64,000 nt of DNA from Glycomyces tritici (GCF_030403505.1 NZ_JAUEMJ010000003.1:682001-746000); one strand, 5' to 3'. Positions 44,649 to 54,393 are shown, counted from the stretch's first letter. Numbers and translations: made by a program. The notes: generated by a model not told the origin, from the sequence alone.

Positions 44649-46523
44649 CTACTCCACGGTCACCGACTTGGCGAGGTTGCGCGGCTGGTCGATGTCGCGG
44701 CCCAGGGCCGTGGCGAGCTCGGCCGCGAACTCCTGCAGCGGCACGGCCGTGAGCAGGGGCGACAGGAGCGTCGGCGAGGCGGGGGTCTCGAACACGAAGT
44801 CCGCGTGGGCGGCGGTGATGCGGTCGCCCTCCTCGCAGATGGCGATCACCTTCGCGCCGCGCGCCTTGACCTCCTGGATGTTGGAGATGATCTTGTCGTG
44901 CAGGAGCGAGCGGCCGCGCGGGCTCGGCACGATCGCGATGACGGGCGTGCCGTCCTCGATGAGCGAGATCGGGCCGTGCTTGAGCTCGCCGGCGGCGAAG
45001 CCTTCGGCGTGCAGGTACGCGAGCTCCTTGAGCTTCAGCGCGCCTTCGAGCGCGACCGGGTAGCCGACGTGGCGGCCGATGAACAGGACCCGGTCGGTGC
45101 CGAGCGCCGCGCACTGGCGCGCCATCTCGCGGACCGGCTCGAGGTTCTCGATGACCTTCGCGATCTTGCCGGGCGCGGCCACGAGCTCGTCGAGCACCGC
45201 CGAGACCTCGTCGGCGTACTTGATGCCGCGCACCTGCGCGAGGTGCAGGCCGACCAGGTAGCAGGCGGCGAGCTGGGTGAGGAACGCCTTCGTGGACGCG
45301 ACCGCGACCTCGATCCCGGCGCGCGTGTAGAGCACGGCGTCGGACTCGCGCGGGATCGTGGACCCGACGGTGTTGGAGATGGAGAGGACGCGCGCCTTCT
45401 GGTCCTTGGCGTGGCGCACGGCCATGAGCGTGTCCATGGTCTCGCCGGACTGGGAGATGGCGACGACCAGTGTGGAGCGGTCGAGCACCGGGTCGCGGTA
45501 GCGGAACTCGCTCGCGAGCTCGACCTCGCAGGGGATGCGGGTCCAGTGCTCGATGGCGTACTTGGTGACGAGCCCGGCGTGGTACGAGGTGCCGCAGGCG
45601 ATGATGAAGACCTTGTCGATGTCGCGGAAGTCCTGGTCGGACATGCGGACCTCGTCGAGGACGATCTGCCCGGTCTCGTCGATGCGCCCGCGCAGGGTGT
45701 CGGCGACGGCGCCTGGCTGCTCGTTGATCTCCTTGCGCATGAAGGTCTCGAAGCCGCCCTTCTCGGCGGCGGCGATGTCCCAGTCGACGGAGAACGGCTT
45801 GCCCTCGGAGGGCGAGCCGTCGAAGCCGCGCACGGTGATGCCGGACTCGCGGTTGATCGTGACGATCTGGTCCTGGCCGAGTTCGACCGCGTCGGTCGTG
45901 TACGCGATGAACGCCGCCACGTCCGAGGCCAGGAAGTACTCGCCGTCGCCGAGGCCGACCACGAGCGGGGAGTTGCGGCGGGCGCCGACCACGGTGTCGG
46001 GGTCGTCGGCGGCCACGGCCAGGAGCGTGAAGGCGCCTTCCAGGCGCGCGCAGACGCGGGTCATGGCCTCGGTGAGGTCCCCGTCGACGGCGTACTCGCG
46101 GCCGAGGAGGTGGGCGGCGACCTCGGTGTCGGTGTCGGAGAGGAACTCGATGCCGGCCGATTCGAGCTCGGCGCGCAGCTGGCCGAAGTTCTCGATGATG
46201 CCGTTGTGGATGAGCGCGATGCGCCCGTCCGCGGAGAGGTGGGGGTGGGCGTTGCGGTCGGAGGGGACGCCGTGGGTGGCCCAGCGGGTGTGCCCGATGC
46301 CGCAGGCGGCCTCGAGCGCGCGGTCCTGCTCGGCGAGGACCGCCTCGAGATTGGCGAGCTTCCCGGCCTTCTTGTCGAACGCCAGGTAGGAGTCGGCCCC
46401 GTCGGGGTTGTAGACGAGCGCGACGCCCGCCGAGTCGTAGCCGCGGTATTCGAGACGGCGAAGGCCGTCGATCACGACGTCGACGACGCTGCGCGCCCCG
46501 ACGTATCCAACGATTCCACACAT
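44649..46523 (-). CDS. glmS: Glutamine-fructose-6-phosphate aminotransferase (isomerizing)
   Basis: 624 residues, full length. The N-terminal glutaminase starts MCGIVGYVGAR with the nucleophile Cys2 and the RRLEYRGYDSAG motif. Two SIS sugar-isomerase domains follow (ISQSGETMDTL; PLLTAVPLQEFA), ending in NLAKSVTVE. It makes glucosamine-6-phosphate, the first step toward UDP-GlcNAc for peptidoglycan. A TAGGGT box lies 7 nt before the ATG, so the mRNA is probably leaderless; I saw no glmS ribozyme-like leader. Confidence 0.95.
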   Translation of the reverse strand: MCGIVGYVGARSVVDVVIDGLRRLEYRGYDSAGVALVYNPDGADSYLAFDKKAGKLANLEAVLAEQDRALEAACGIGHTRWATHGVPSDRNAHPHLSADGRIALIHNGIIENFGQLRAELESAGIEFLSDTDTEVAAHLLGREYAVDGDLTEAMTRVCARLEGAFTLLAVAADDPDTVVGARRNSPLVVGLGDGEYFLASDVAAFIAYTTDAVELGQDQIVTINRESGITVRGFDGSPSEGKPFSVDWDIAAAEKGGFETFMRKEINEQPGAVADTLRGRIDETGQIVLDEVRMSDQDFRDIDKVFIIACGTSYHAGLVTKYAIEHWTRIPCEVELASEFRYRDPVLDRSTLVVAISQSGETMDTLMAVRHAKDQKARVLSISNTVGSTIPRESDAVLYTRAGIEVAVASTKAFLTQLAACYLVGLHLAQVRGIKYADEVSAVLDELVAAPGKIAKVIENLEPVREMARQCAALGTDRVLFIGRHVGYPVALEGALKLKELAYLHAEGFAAGELKHGPISLIEDGTPVIAIVPSPRGRSLLHDKIISNIQEVKARGAKVIAICEEGDRITAAHADFVFETPASPTLLSPLLTAVPLQEFAAELATALGRDIDQPRNLAKSVTVE

Positions 46524-46780
46524 GCGAAGAACCCTACAACAGTTTTGCGCATCACTCATGCTCGGATGACCTAGAACTGATCACACTGTTTGATCATTCA
46601 GGCCGTTCGCGGCCCGTTCACCGCCGGGACACTGCACGTTTTCCGAGCGCTCCGGCCCGGCCTTCGCGAGCGCCCCTCGCGATGCCCGCAGTGCGCCCGT
46701 CACGAATCACGCTCGCGACCCTCGCAGTGCGAGCACGAGGACCGCACCCGCTCCACGACTGCGCTCACGAGCGACCGCGC

Positions 46781-48712
46781 TCACTCCACCACGACGATGC
46801 CGCGCGTCCCGTCCTCGTCCACAAAGCTCACGGCGGCGCCGGTGCCGAGCGGGCTGAGCTGCGCGTCGTGGCACCAGTTCGCCGGGATCGGCGTGCCGTC
46901 GGCGCTCTCGGCCGCGAACGGGACCTCGCTGGCCCGGCCCTCCGTGACCTCGTACAGGCGGCATTCCGGGCGGGTCGGGTCGAGCGAGAGGTCGGCCGCG
47001 AGCATCGCCCGGTTGTCGGGGAGCACCGCCGCCCAACCGCGCGCGACCTCCGGGTCCAGCGGCGTGAAGCCCAGCCGCACCGCCCTGCGGTACAGCCGCT
47101 CGCCGGTGTCCGCGTCGTAGGCCATGACCCCGAGCCACGAGCCCTCGCGGTCCTTAGCGGTGAAGCACTCGATGATCTGCACCGTGCGTCGCTCGGACGC
47201 CGGGACCTGCGCCTTCGCCTCCCCGCCCGCGGTCACGCCCGAAGCGGCGGTCGACGTCGGCTGCGACAGGTGCAGCGTCCCGCCGCACGCCGAGGAGTTC
47301 GTGGACCCGAACGTCTGGTCCTCCACCCGCCACCGCTCGGCGCCGTCCGCGATCGCGTACGCGATGAGCTGGTGCTCGAAGCGGCGCGCGGAGAACGGGC
47401 CGTCGGTCACGCGGTGCTCGATGCGGCTGTCGAGGACGATCGAGTCCTCGGTGACGAGGAACGACTCGGGCACGACCACCGCGCCCCGCTCGATCTCCCG
47501 CTGCCAGGCGGGGGCGCCGTCGTCGAGGTCGAAGGCGAGCACGATGTCGCGGGCGACGGACCGGTCGGGCGCGGGCACGCAGTCGGCGAGCACGAGCGCG
47601 CGGCCCCCGGCGAGCTGCGCGGCGGTGCCCTCGCAGCCGTCGGGCATCGCGGCCTCCCACTCCAGGCCGCCGCCGAAGTCGTAGACGCTGAACGTCTCGC
47701 TCTTGTCCTTCGTGTAGAGCAGGCGGTCGGGGGCGAGGCCGAGGAGGACGCCGGGCGAGCCGTCGAAGTCGGCGGTGGCGACCTCGTCGCCGTCGCGGGC
47801 GCCGAGGACGCGGGTCTGGAAGTCGCCGTTGTTGTCGGCGCGGGGGCCGGTGAGCGCCACGAGGTCCTGGGCTTGGGAGAGGACCGGCGGCTGGGAGGAG
47901 AGCCAGTTCCAGCGGCGGTGGTACCAGACGGCGGCGCCGGTGGCCGGGTCGAGCATGGTGACGGCCTGCGGGGTCGGCTCGGCGGGGTGGTCGGTGCGCA
48001 GGAGCCCGTACGGGGTGTCGGTGAAGCGCCCGACCCCGGCGAGGTCGGCGAGGCTGTCGAGGCCGGGGTCGGTGGCGCTGCCGGTGGCGGCGGCGTCGCC
48101 GACGAGGACGTCCTGGTTGGCGAGTTCGGCCCAGAGCTGCATCGCGGGGGCGAGGGCGGCGGCAAGCATGACGACGATCGCGGACGCGAGCACGCCGACC
48201 TTGCGGCGCAACTGCTTCGGCGCGGGGGCGCGGCCGCCCGAGTAGCCCTCGACGACGAACTCGGAGAGGGCGAGGAGGCCGCCGCCGACGACGCCGAAGA
48301 CGTACGCGAGGGCGGCGACGCCCGCGCGGTGGGTGATGAACTGGCCCGGCCCGGCCTCGGGCATCGACGAGTACACCGACCATCCGAGGACGGCGGCGAC
48401 CACGGCGGCGAAGAGCGCAGCGATGATCGTCCGCAGTCCCGCGTGCGTGGCGGCGGTGGCGATGACGACGGCGACGAGCAGGACCGAGCCCACGGTGCCG
48501 ATGATCATGTAGACGCCGGAGGAGCCGGAGCTCGGGCCGGTGCCGAAGGAGGCCCAGACCAGGAGCAGCGCCCAGCAGACGAGGGCGGTGATCCCTGAGG
48601 CGCGCAGGAAGACCCGGGCGAGCGGGCGCCCGGACCGGGAGGTGCCGCCGCTCTGGCCCGCCGGGGACGCGACGGTACTGGAGCGGCCGGTGCCGCTGGC
48701 GCTGTGGGACAT
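46781..48712 (-). CDS. Membrane-anchored PQQ-like beta-propeller protein, unknown function
   Basis: 643 residues. The Ser/Gly-rich N-terminus is cytoplasmic, followed by four membrane segments (about 35-190, e.g. GITALVCWALLLVWASFG). The outside part (about 200-643) has propeller-type blades: MLDPATGAAVWYHRR, AFDLDDGAPAWQRE, AYDADTGERLYRR. No quinoprotein catalytic residues could be identified. Four Cys residues may form disulfides. I do not recognise a named family. It stands alone between glmS and the ThpR-like gene. The 257-bp gap downstream (46524-46780) shows nothing notable apart from the glmS promoter. Confidence 0.7.
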   Translation of the reverse strand: MSHSASGTGRSSTVASPAGQSGGTSRSGRPLARVFLRASGITALVCWALLLVWASFGTGPSSGSSGVYMIIGTVGSVLLVAVVIATAATHAGLRTIIAALFAAVVAAVLGWSVYSSMPEAGPGQFITHRAGVAALAYVFGVVGGGLLALSEFVVEGYSGGRAPAPKQLRRKVGVLASAIVVMLAAALAPAMQLWAELANQDVLVGDAAATGSATDPGLDSLADLAGVGRFTDTPYGLLRTDHPAEPTPQAVTMLDPATGAAVWYHRRWNWLSSQPPVLSQAQDLVALTGPRADNNGDFQTRVLGARDGDEVATADFDGSPGVLLGLAPDRLLYTKDKSETFSVYDFGGGLEWEAAMPDGCEGTAAQLAGGRALVLADCVPAPDRSVARDIVLAFDLDDGAPAWQREIERGAVVVPESFLVTEDSIVLDSRIEHRVTDGPFSARRFEHQLIAYAIADGAERWRVEDQTFGSTNSSACGGTLHLSQPTSTAASGVTAGGEAKAQVPASERRTVQIIECFTAKDREGSWLGVMAYDADTGERLYRRAVRLGFTPLDPEVARGWAAVLPDNRAMLAADLSLDPTRPECRLYEVTEGRASEVPFAAESADGTPIPANWCHDAQLSPLGTGAAVSFVDEDGTRGIVVVE

Positions 48713-48853
48713 GCCCTCTTTCTACCGGTCACGGTTGCCCGGAGCGGTGCTTTCGAGCAGATCGCGAGGCGGTTTCTCCCCGGGCGCGGGCGGCGGGTCC
48801 GGGGCGTCACCGGGCGGCGGCGGTGGTCCGCCCGCCCGGTGCCCGTTCGGGTC

Positions 48854-49513
48854 TCAGCCGAGGGGCGCGACGGCGACCGGAGTGTAGAGCGGCTGCACGC
48901 CCACGGGGCCCTTGCCGAAGTCGGAGCGGTAGAGCACGACCTCGCCGGCCGTCCAGCTCGGACCGTAGTAGCGGCGCAGGGTGAGCAGGTCCTGGGCGGC
49001 CTGCTGGTTGGTGACGCGGTCGCCGGGGCGGGCGAGGGTCACGTGCGGGCGGTACTGCTTCTGGTCGACGGGCAGGCCGCCGGCGATGAGCCCGGCGCGG
49101 ATGCGGTGCACGAGGTCCACGAGCGCGGCGACGTCGCCGTCGAGCCCGGCGTAGACGACGGAGTACCGGCCGCGGCCGAACCTGCCGCCGCCGGAGACGC
49201 AGAGGCGCATCGGCTCGGATGCGCGTGCGGCGGCGGCGATGACCTCGGCGGTCTCGGCGCAGCGGTCGGCGGGGACCTCGCCGAGGAAGGAGAGGGTCAG
49301 GTGCCAGTTCTCGGAGCGGACGAGCCGCGTCGAGGGGGTGCGGCGGCCGATCGCGCCGGGGCGGCTGGGGGCGCCGCGGCGGGCGATGTTGAGGTCCGCG
49401 ACGACTTCGGCGAGGTCGGCGACGGCGTTGTCCGGCAGCGGGAGCGCGGCGAAGAGGCGCTCGGTGCGCACTTGGGTCGCGGCCTGCGGGACCGCGGTGG
49501 CGGAGGCACTCAC
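48854..49513 (-). CDS. thpR: RNA 2',3'-cyclic phosphodiesterase (2'-5' RNA ligase family)
   Basis: 219 residues with the two HxTx motifs of the 2H phosphoesterases: HLTLSFLG and HVTLARPG. Members open 2',3'-cyclic phosphates on RNA. A loop after the first domain start (NIARRGAPSRPGAIGRRTPSTR) is longer than usual. The GTG at 49513 is preferred, 6 nt after GGAGGG; the frame extends 13 codons further upstream to an ATG without a ribosome-binding site. Confidence 0.85.
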   Translation of the reverse strand: MSASATAVPQAATQVRTERLFAALPLPDNAVADLAEVVADLNIARRGAPSRPGAIGRRTPSTRLVRSENWHLTLSFLGEVPADRCAETAEVIAAAARASEPMRLCVSGGGRFGRGRYSVVYAGLDGDVAALVDLVHRIRAGLIAGGLPVDQKQYRPHVTLARPGDRVTNQQAAQDLLTLRRYYGPSWTAGEVVLYRSDFGKGPVGVQPLYTPVAVAPLG

Positions 49514-49860
49514 TGGATTCCCTCCAGGGGCTCTACTCGGGGTCAGTGACACGCGCTGCGGCGAGAGGTGTGTCGCGCGGCGCGGTCGGGGCTGTCACGA
49601 TGTGACCTATCCTCGCAGCAAGCCGAGCGGTTAATTCAGTGAAATCCCACGGGACGAGACAGTAATTTCGTCGAAGTAACACTCCTGTTGACGCCTGAGA
49701 CGGCGGAGGCGCAGGAGGTTACGGGTATGGAGGGAGCACTCGGACAACTCTGCGCGGCGAGGGGGTCCGCTTCTTTTCATGAAGTGGGAATCGCCTGATA
49801 AGAGTGAATGAACACTCGGCCTCGCACTCTGGCGCGAACCGCCGGTTGCGCGTGCCCCCG
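49514..49860. other. Intergenic region, includes a possible 23-residue ORF
   Basis: A 347-bp gap between thpR and the MFS gene. It has a GACGA / TCGTC inverted repeat near 49654-49675 and the short ORF listed separately. Otherwise I see no conserved feature. Confidence 0.4.
49727..49798 (+). CDS. Possible small ORF with perfect Shine-Dalgarno
   Basis: A 23-residue frame (MEGALGQLCAARGSASFHEVG, then IA) starts 8 nt after AGGAGG, the best ribosome-binding site in the area. The frame is antisense to nothing and ends before the MFS gene. No membrane segment or known family is recognised. It may be a real small protein or chance. Confidence 0.3.
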   Translation: MEGALGQLCAARGSASFHEVGIA

Positions 49861-51153
49861 TCAGCCGGCCGCTTCGGGGACGCTCGCGAGCCGCGCGTTC
49901 GCCCCGACGGCCCCCGCCGCCGCGCGGCGCTTGACCTGCGCGCGCTTGGCCAGGGCCAGCGCGGCCGGCGTCGCGATGCCGACGATGCCGCCGAGCCACA
50001 GGCCCGAGCGGGCGCCGTAGACCTCCATGAACACGCCGACGATGGGCGCGAACACGGCGGTGGAGCCGAGGAAGACCAGCATATAGAGGCTCAGCACGCG
50101 TCCGCGGAAGTCGGCGCGCACGCCCATCTGGACGCGCTGGTTCGCGGCCTGCGCGTAGTAGACCATCGCGAAGCCGGTGGGCGCGAGGAGCGCCATCGCG
50201 GACCAGATGGTGGGGGCGAAGCCCACGAAGAGCGTGCCGACACCGAGCAGGCCGGCGGAGGCGAGCATCGTGTTGAGGCTGGGGCGGGTCGAGCGGCGCC
50301 CGGAGGCGAGCGACCCGGCGAGCGCGCCGACCGCGAGGGCGGTGAGCAGCAGGCCGTAGGAGTCGGCGCCGGTCTCGAACTCGGTGCGGGCGAGCATCGA
50401 GAGGGTGAGCGCGAAGTTGAAGGTGAAGCCCGAGACGAGGAGCGAGACGATGAGGACGGCGATGATGTCGGGGCGCGCGGCGGTGTAGCGCAGGGCGTCG
50501 CGGATGCCGCCGGAGGCGGCGTTGCGGCGCACCGGGTTGGAGAGGCTGCGGCGCAGCAGGACCGCGCAGGCGAGGGCGGGGCCGAGGAAGATGAGCGCGC
50601 ACACGACGATGACGGTGCCGGTGGAGGTGAGCGCGATGAGCAGGCCGGCGAGCGCGGGCCCGGCGATGCGGCTCATGTTGAAGATGGCGCTGCCGAGGCC
50701 GACGGCGTTGGGGAGGGCTTCGACGTCGACGAGTTCGGAGTAGAACGCCTGGCGGGCGGGGCCTTCGATGACGGAGACGGAGCCGAAGGCGAACATGCCG
50801 ACGTAGACCATCCACAGCTCGATGTGCCCGGTGAGCACGACCGCGGCGAGGCCGGCGGTGACGGTGGCCGAGGCGAGGGAGCAGAGGAGGAGGATGCGGC
50901 GCTTGTCGAAGCCGTCGGCGATCTTGCCGCCTTGGAGTCCGAAGAGGAGGAAGGGGCCGAACTGGAGGGCGAGGGTCCAGCCGAGGGCGGTGCCGGAGTT
51001 GCCGGAGAGTTCGAGCACGAGCCAGCTGATGGCGGTGGTCTGGAGCCAGAACCCGAGGGTGCCGAGCAGCTGCCCGGCGGCGTAGATGCGGAAGCCGGGG
51101 TAGGCGAGCGCGCGGAAGGTGCGCTGCAGCTGACTGATGATGACCGGGGACAT
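49861..51153 (-). CDS. MFS transporter (EntS/MFS_3-like exporter)
   Basis: 430 residues and about twelve membrane segments. Features of the MFS_3 exporter group: RTFRALAYPGFRIYAAGQL at the N-terminus, GKIADGFDKRRILL after TM2 (the A-like loop), and GPARQAFYSELVD. The substrate is unknown; relatives export siderophores or drugs. The ATG at 51153 is used; a TTG three codons upstream is an alternative. TTACCGG-N8-CCAGTAA, an imperfect inverted repeat 20-40 bp upstream, could be an operator, but no regulator is adjacent. Confidence 0.85.
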   Translation of the reverse strand: MSPVIISQLQRTFRALAYPGFRIYAAGQLLGTLGFWLQTTAISWLVLELSGNSGTALGWTLALQFGPFLLFGLQGGKIADGFDKRRILLLCSLASATVTAGLAAVVLTGHIELWMVYVGMFAFGSVSVIEGPARQAFYSELVDVEALPNAVGLGSAIFNMSRIAGPALAGLLIALTSTGTVIVVCALIFLGPALACAVLLRRSLSNPVRRNAASGGIRDALRYTAARPDIIAVLIVSLLVSGFTFNFALTLSMLARTEFETGADSYGLLLTALAVGALAGSLASGRRSTRPSLNTMLASAGLLGVGTLFVGFAPTIWSAMALLAPTGFAMVYYAQAANQRVQMGVRADFRGRVLSLYMLVFLGSTAVFAPIVGVFMEVYGARSGLWLGGIVGIATPAALALAKRAQVKRRAAAGAVGANARLASVPEAAG

Positions 51154-51372
51154 TGCATGCAAGGATATCTACTTACCGGTCGGCTAGCCAGTAACCGTGA
51201 TCGAGTTCTCGCAATCCGGTGGGGCGGGGCCGGGGGCAGCGAAAACGGGACGGCCCTGATGGCCCGTCCCGTGGCACGTCATGCGGGTGGCATACGGGTG
51301 GCCCCGGGTACCCGCCCAGTCCCACCTTCACCACTACCAATGAAAAGGACACCGTCTCATACGGGTACGACA

Positions 51373-51403
51373 AAGGCCCGCGATCGAACAGATCGCGGGC
51401 CTT
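51373..51403 (-). terminator. Terminator of sepH
   Basis: AAGGCCCGCGATC / GATCGCGGGCCTT around GAACA, a perfect 13-bp stem, lies beyond the 24-bp array that follows the sepH stop. Confidence 0.8.
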
Positions 51404-51454
51404 CTTCGCATTTTGCCGACCTCCCGGCCATCCGGCGCTTGGCGGCGGAGCCGG

Positions 51455-51550
51455 GCTGCTGCTGTGGGCGGAGCCGGACTACTGCTTGCCGGCAACGCCG
51501 GGTTACTTCTTGCTGGCGGAGCCGCTCTATTTCTTGTCGGCGGAGCCGAA
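51455..51550 (-). repeat. 24-bp tandem array copying the end of sepH
   Basis: In the sepH frame on the minus strand, four 24-bp units read FGSADKK-stop (the true end), SGSASKK-stop, PGVAGKQ-stop and SGSAHSSS. The stop codons lie at 51527, 51503 and 51479, exactly 24 nt apart. Each unit contains a small CGGC-NNN-GCCG stem-loop. Confidence 0.8.
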
Positions 51551-52546
51551 CAGCACGTCGTCCCAGCCCGGGAGCTGGTTGCGCGGCTTCGATCCGGCCG
51601 CCGCGAGCGGCGGCGTGTTCATGTCGTCCTCGGCCGCCGAGCGCTTGCCCGGGCGCAGCACCGCGAGCGAGGGCACCTCCGGCGTCTCGCGCTGCTCCGG
51701 CGCGGACGTGCCCGGCAGGCCCAGCTGCGAGGTCCGCTTGCCGCGGCCCGCCATGTCGTCGAGCGGGCGCTCCAGCACCTCGCGCAGGCGGTCGCGCCGC
51801 AGCGGGTCCGGGTGCGAGGAGACGTCGTCGTCGCGCATCCCGTGCATCGGGTCGCGCGAAGGCCGCACCGGATCGCCCGGGCGCACCCCGAGCTCCGACA
51901 TCGGCTCCTGGTGTCCGGGCATCTGCTGCGGCAGCGGCGTCGAGAGGAACTGCGCCATCTCGTCGTCCGGCGTCACCGTCTGGCGGGCGCGGTCGAGCTT
52001 CCAGCGCGCACGCGCGGTCGTCTTGCCCGACGACCACGAGGCCTGCACGAGCCACGAGCCGTCCTCGGTGCGCCAGGCGTCCCACGAGACCGCCTCGGGG
52101 TCGACCCCGTGCGTCCCGAGCTTCACATCGACCACATTGGACATGCGCTCGCCGCGCTCCGAGGTCGCCAGCCGCGAGCGGCGGGCGGCCTGGGCGAGCA
52201 TCGCGCGCTCCTGGAGCACCGGCCCGGCGTAGCGCAGGACCCGGTCGACCGCGACCTGCGCGGACGCGGCAATGTCCTCGGCGCTCTCACCGGAGCGGAT
52301 GCGGGTCTGGATGTCGCGGGGAGAGAGGCTGACGGCGGCGGGGCGCTGCGGCACCGGGCGACGAGAGGTCTCGGGCCGGCTCGGCGCACCCTCTACTTTG
52401 GCCCGGAGTGCGTTGCCGCCCTCGGGGACGTCGACCACCGCGGCGACACGCTCGTCGATCGGCAGCGCGAGCAGCCTCCCGAGTTCGTCGGCGAGCACCA
52501 GCGCATGACCATCCTCTGAGAGGGCTACGAACCGTACCGGCCTCAT
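51527..52546 (-). CDS. sepH: Septation protein SepH
   Basis: 339 residues. The DUF3071 domain (about 1-170; VRFVALSEDGHALVLADELG, then a helix-turn-helix-like part SPRDIQTRIRSGESAEDIA) is followed by VSWDAWRTEDGSWLVQASW and a disordered Pro/Arg-rich tail. SepH binds FtsZ and stimulates its assembly during sporulation septation in Streptomyces. Its presence indicates an actinomycete. The ATG is at 52546. The last codons and stop are repeated downstream as a 24-bp array. Confidence 0.9.
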   Translation of the reverse strand: MRPVRFVALSEDGHALVLADELGRLLALPIDERVAAVVDVPEGGNALRAKVEGAPSRPETSRRPVPQRPAAVSLSPRDIQTRIRSGESAEDIAASAQVAVDRVLRYAGPVLQERAMLAQAARRSRLATSERGERMSNVVDVKLGTHGVDPEAVSWDAWRTEDGSWLVQASWSSGKTTARARWKLDRARQTVTPDDEMAQFLSTPLPQQMPGHQEPMSELGVRPGDPVRPSRDPMHGMRDDDVSSHPDPLRRDRLREVLERPLDDMAGRGKRTSQLGLPGTSAPEQRETPEVPSLAVLRPGKRSAAEDDMNTPPLAAAGSKPRNQLPGWDDVLFGSADKK

Positions 52547-52767
52547 GCCTTTCCACCCCTCGCGTGTCGTCTGTCAGCGCCGCATCGCCAGCTCATCCGA
52601 GCGTACGCCCAACCCTACCGGCGGACCACAACCGGCGGGGTGCCGATAACGGATCGCCTTTGCTCCAAGGAATCCGGCGGCGCCCCGGCCCGCTCGCGTC
52701 GACACGACGTCGTTTCATGTCAGCGTGACCGATTGTCGCAGGCACTGACGCAGCGTACATTGGCAGC

Positions 52768-53076
52768 GTGTCCACCGACGGAACTTCCCAGCCACCGGCC
52801 TCGTCCGGCTCGTCGGCGTCCCCTCGCGAGGCCTACCAGCGCGTCAAGCGGACCCCGGAACTGCCCGCTCCCGAAGCGGTGAAACTGCGCATGATGCCGA
52901 TCGCCGCGATCGGAACTCTACTGTGGGCGGTCGCGCTGGTGCTGACGCAGATCTTCCGCGAGGACCTGGCTGATTCGGGCCGCGAATGGTGGGCCGCCTG
53001 CGCCCTCGCCGGCGTGATCATCGGCCTCCTCGGCACCGCCGGCATGGCCGTGGCCGATCGGAAGCACCGAAGCTAG
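52768..53076 (+). CDS. DUF2530-like small membrane protein
   Basis: 102 residues. A Ser/Pro-rich N-terminus is followed by two membrane segments (IAAIGTLLWAVALVLTQIF and WWAACALAGVIIGLLGTAGMA) and a short basic tail. The layout and length match DUF2530, which has no known function. TACATT lies 6 nt before GTG 52768, so the transcript is probably leaderless. Confidence 0.7.
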   Translation: MSTDGTSQPPASSGSSASPREAYQRVKRTPELPAPEAVKLRMMPIAAIGTLLWAVALVLTQIFREDLADSGREWWAACALAGVIIGLLGTAGMAVADRKHRS

Positions 53077-53308
53077 AACAACGTGGCGGCGTCCGTGCGG
53101 CGGAGCCAGACGCTAGAGCGAGTCTGCGGCGCACGAGGAGCGGAGCCGAACCGACGCGCGGGCGGAACGGTACGGCGAGACCGAAGCACCGCATCGCCGC
53201 AACGCGACCACGATGATGCGGTGTGGCACCATCCGGGCGATCATGCGGCGCGACACCATCCGGCCGCTCCGCGGAGGAAGCCGCCGAAGGAGGCTGGATC
53301 GCGCCGGC

Positions 53309-54088
53309 TCAGAGGAGCTCGGAGCCCTCGTCGTCGTAGATGACCTCGGACTTCTCCACGCCCTGCGGGGTCGTGTCGACGAACTCGCTGATCTGAGAGT
53401 GGGCGCCGCAGCCGTGGTCGGCGGAGACCACGCGGGCGTCCTCGGAGGAGTACAGGTTCGCGCAGGCCCCGAAGGCCAGGCGCATCGAGCCGGCCAGCGG
53501 CAGGAAGAACCCGCAGGTGCCGCAGCGCGCGGCGGCCGGTGCGGCCTCGGCGATCGGCGCGGTCGGGCCGCGGTCGCCGTCGTACCAGCGCTGCGCGGTC
53601 TCTGCGCGGCCTTCGCGGTTCATCACGCGTTCGCGGCCGAGGCCGAGCTCGAAGGTGATGTCCTCGACGGCGTCGTCGTCGGAGAGCTGGTAGGCGGGCA
53701 TGAGGCGGTCGTCGTCGTCCTCGGTCGGGAGGACTTCGCCGGTGCCGACCTCGCCGCCCTGGAGCCGGTCGGCCCAGGGCACCCACGCGGGGGAGCGGAG
53801 CGCTTCGGGGCCGGGCAGGAGCGCGGACTCGGAGACGGTGGCGACGCGGGCGCGCGGCGCGCGGGTGAGCACGACGGCCCAGCGCCAGCCGCGGTAGCCC
53901 GAGAGGGTGCAGTCGAAGTAGTGGGTGACGACCCGTTCGGTCTCGGCTTCGACCCCCAGGTACTCACCGACTCCCTCGCCGGCCTCTTCGGCGGCCTCGC
54001 GGGCCAGGTCGAGGGCGTCGGCGAGGACCCGGTCCAGGCGCGGTTTGCGGCTGCGGGCCTTTGCGGCGGCGGTAGAGGTGTCAGGCAC
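53309..54088 (-). CDS. DUF3027 family protein
   Basis: 259 residues. The conserved core includes HYFDCTLSGYRGWRWAVVL, WVPWADRLQ and a Cys-rich C-terminal part (CGTCGFFLPL, GACAN, HGCGAH) that may bind metal. The family is restricted to actinobacteria and uncharacterised. The GTG at 54088 is chosen because TATGCT lies 7 nt before it, a leaderless arrangement; the ATG four codons upstream would overlap that box. Confidence 0.8.
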   Translation of the reverse strand: MPDTSTAAAKARSRKPRLDRVLADALDLAREAAEEAGEGVGEYLGVEAETERVVTHYFDCTLSGYRGWRWAVVLTRAPRARVATVSESALLPGPEALRSPAWVPWADRLQGGEVGTGEVLPTEDDDDRLMPAYQLSDDDAVEDITFELGLGRERVMNREGRAETAQRWYDGDRGPTAPIAEAAPAAARCGTCGFFLPLAGSMRLAFGACANLYSSEDARVVSADHGCGAHSQISEFVDTTPQGVEKSEVIYDDEGSELL

Positions 54089-54393
54089 GCTTGCAAGCAT
54101 AGGTCAGTTCGCGTCCGGACCCGGCGGACGGTGCGCCCGGCGGGGAGCGGCATGCGCCACATTCCGCCGCGGGCCGCGGGCCCATCGGCACGAGGACAGA
54201 GTCGACCTTCGACTTCGCCTCGCCGCTGGAAGGCCCACGAGGTCATCGGCGCGGGGCCGGAAGGCGGCCGCGGGGGCCGCCGGGACCCGTCCGCAGGGCC
54301 GGGTGTTCCCAGGGGCGGGGACGCGTCTGCAGGAGGCGTTCGCCACGGCTCCGGCACCGCCGCGGCCTCCGGTCGCCCGGTAGCGTTGTGGTC
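54089..54393. promoter_or_regulatory. Divergent gap between DUF3027 and mqnB
   Basis: 305 bp. It contains the leaderless -10 boxes at both ends (TATGCT on the minus strand near 54096-54101; TAGCGT at 54381-54386 for mqnB, 7 nt before its ATG). I see nothing else in it. Confidence 0.5.

Noticed and set aside
46521..46780. glmS ribozyme
   Set aside because: The gene has a leaderless -10 box 7 nt before its ATG, leaving no room for a ribozyme.
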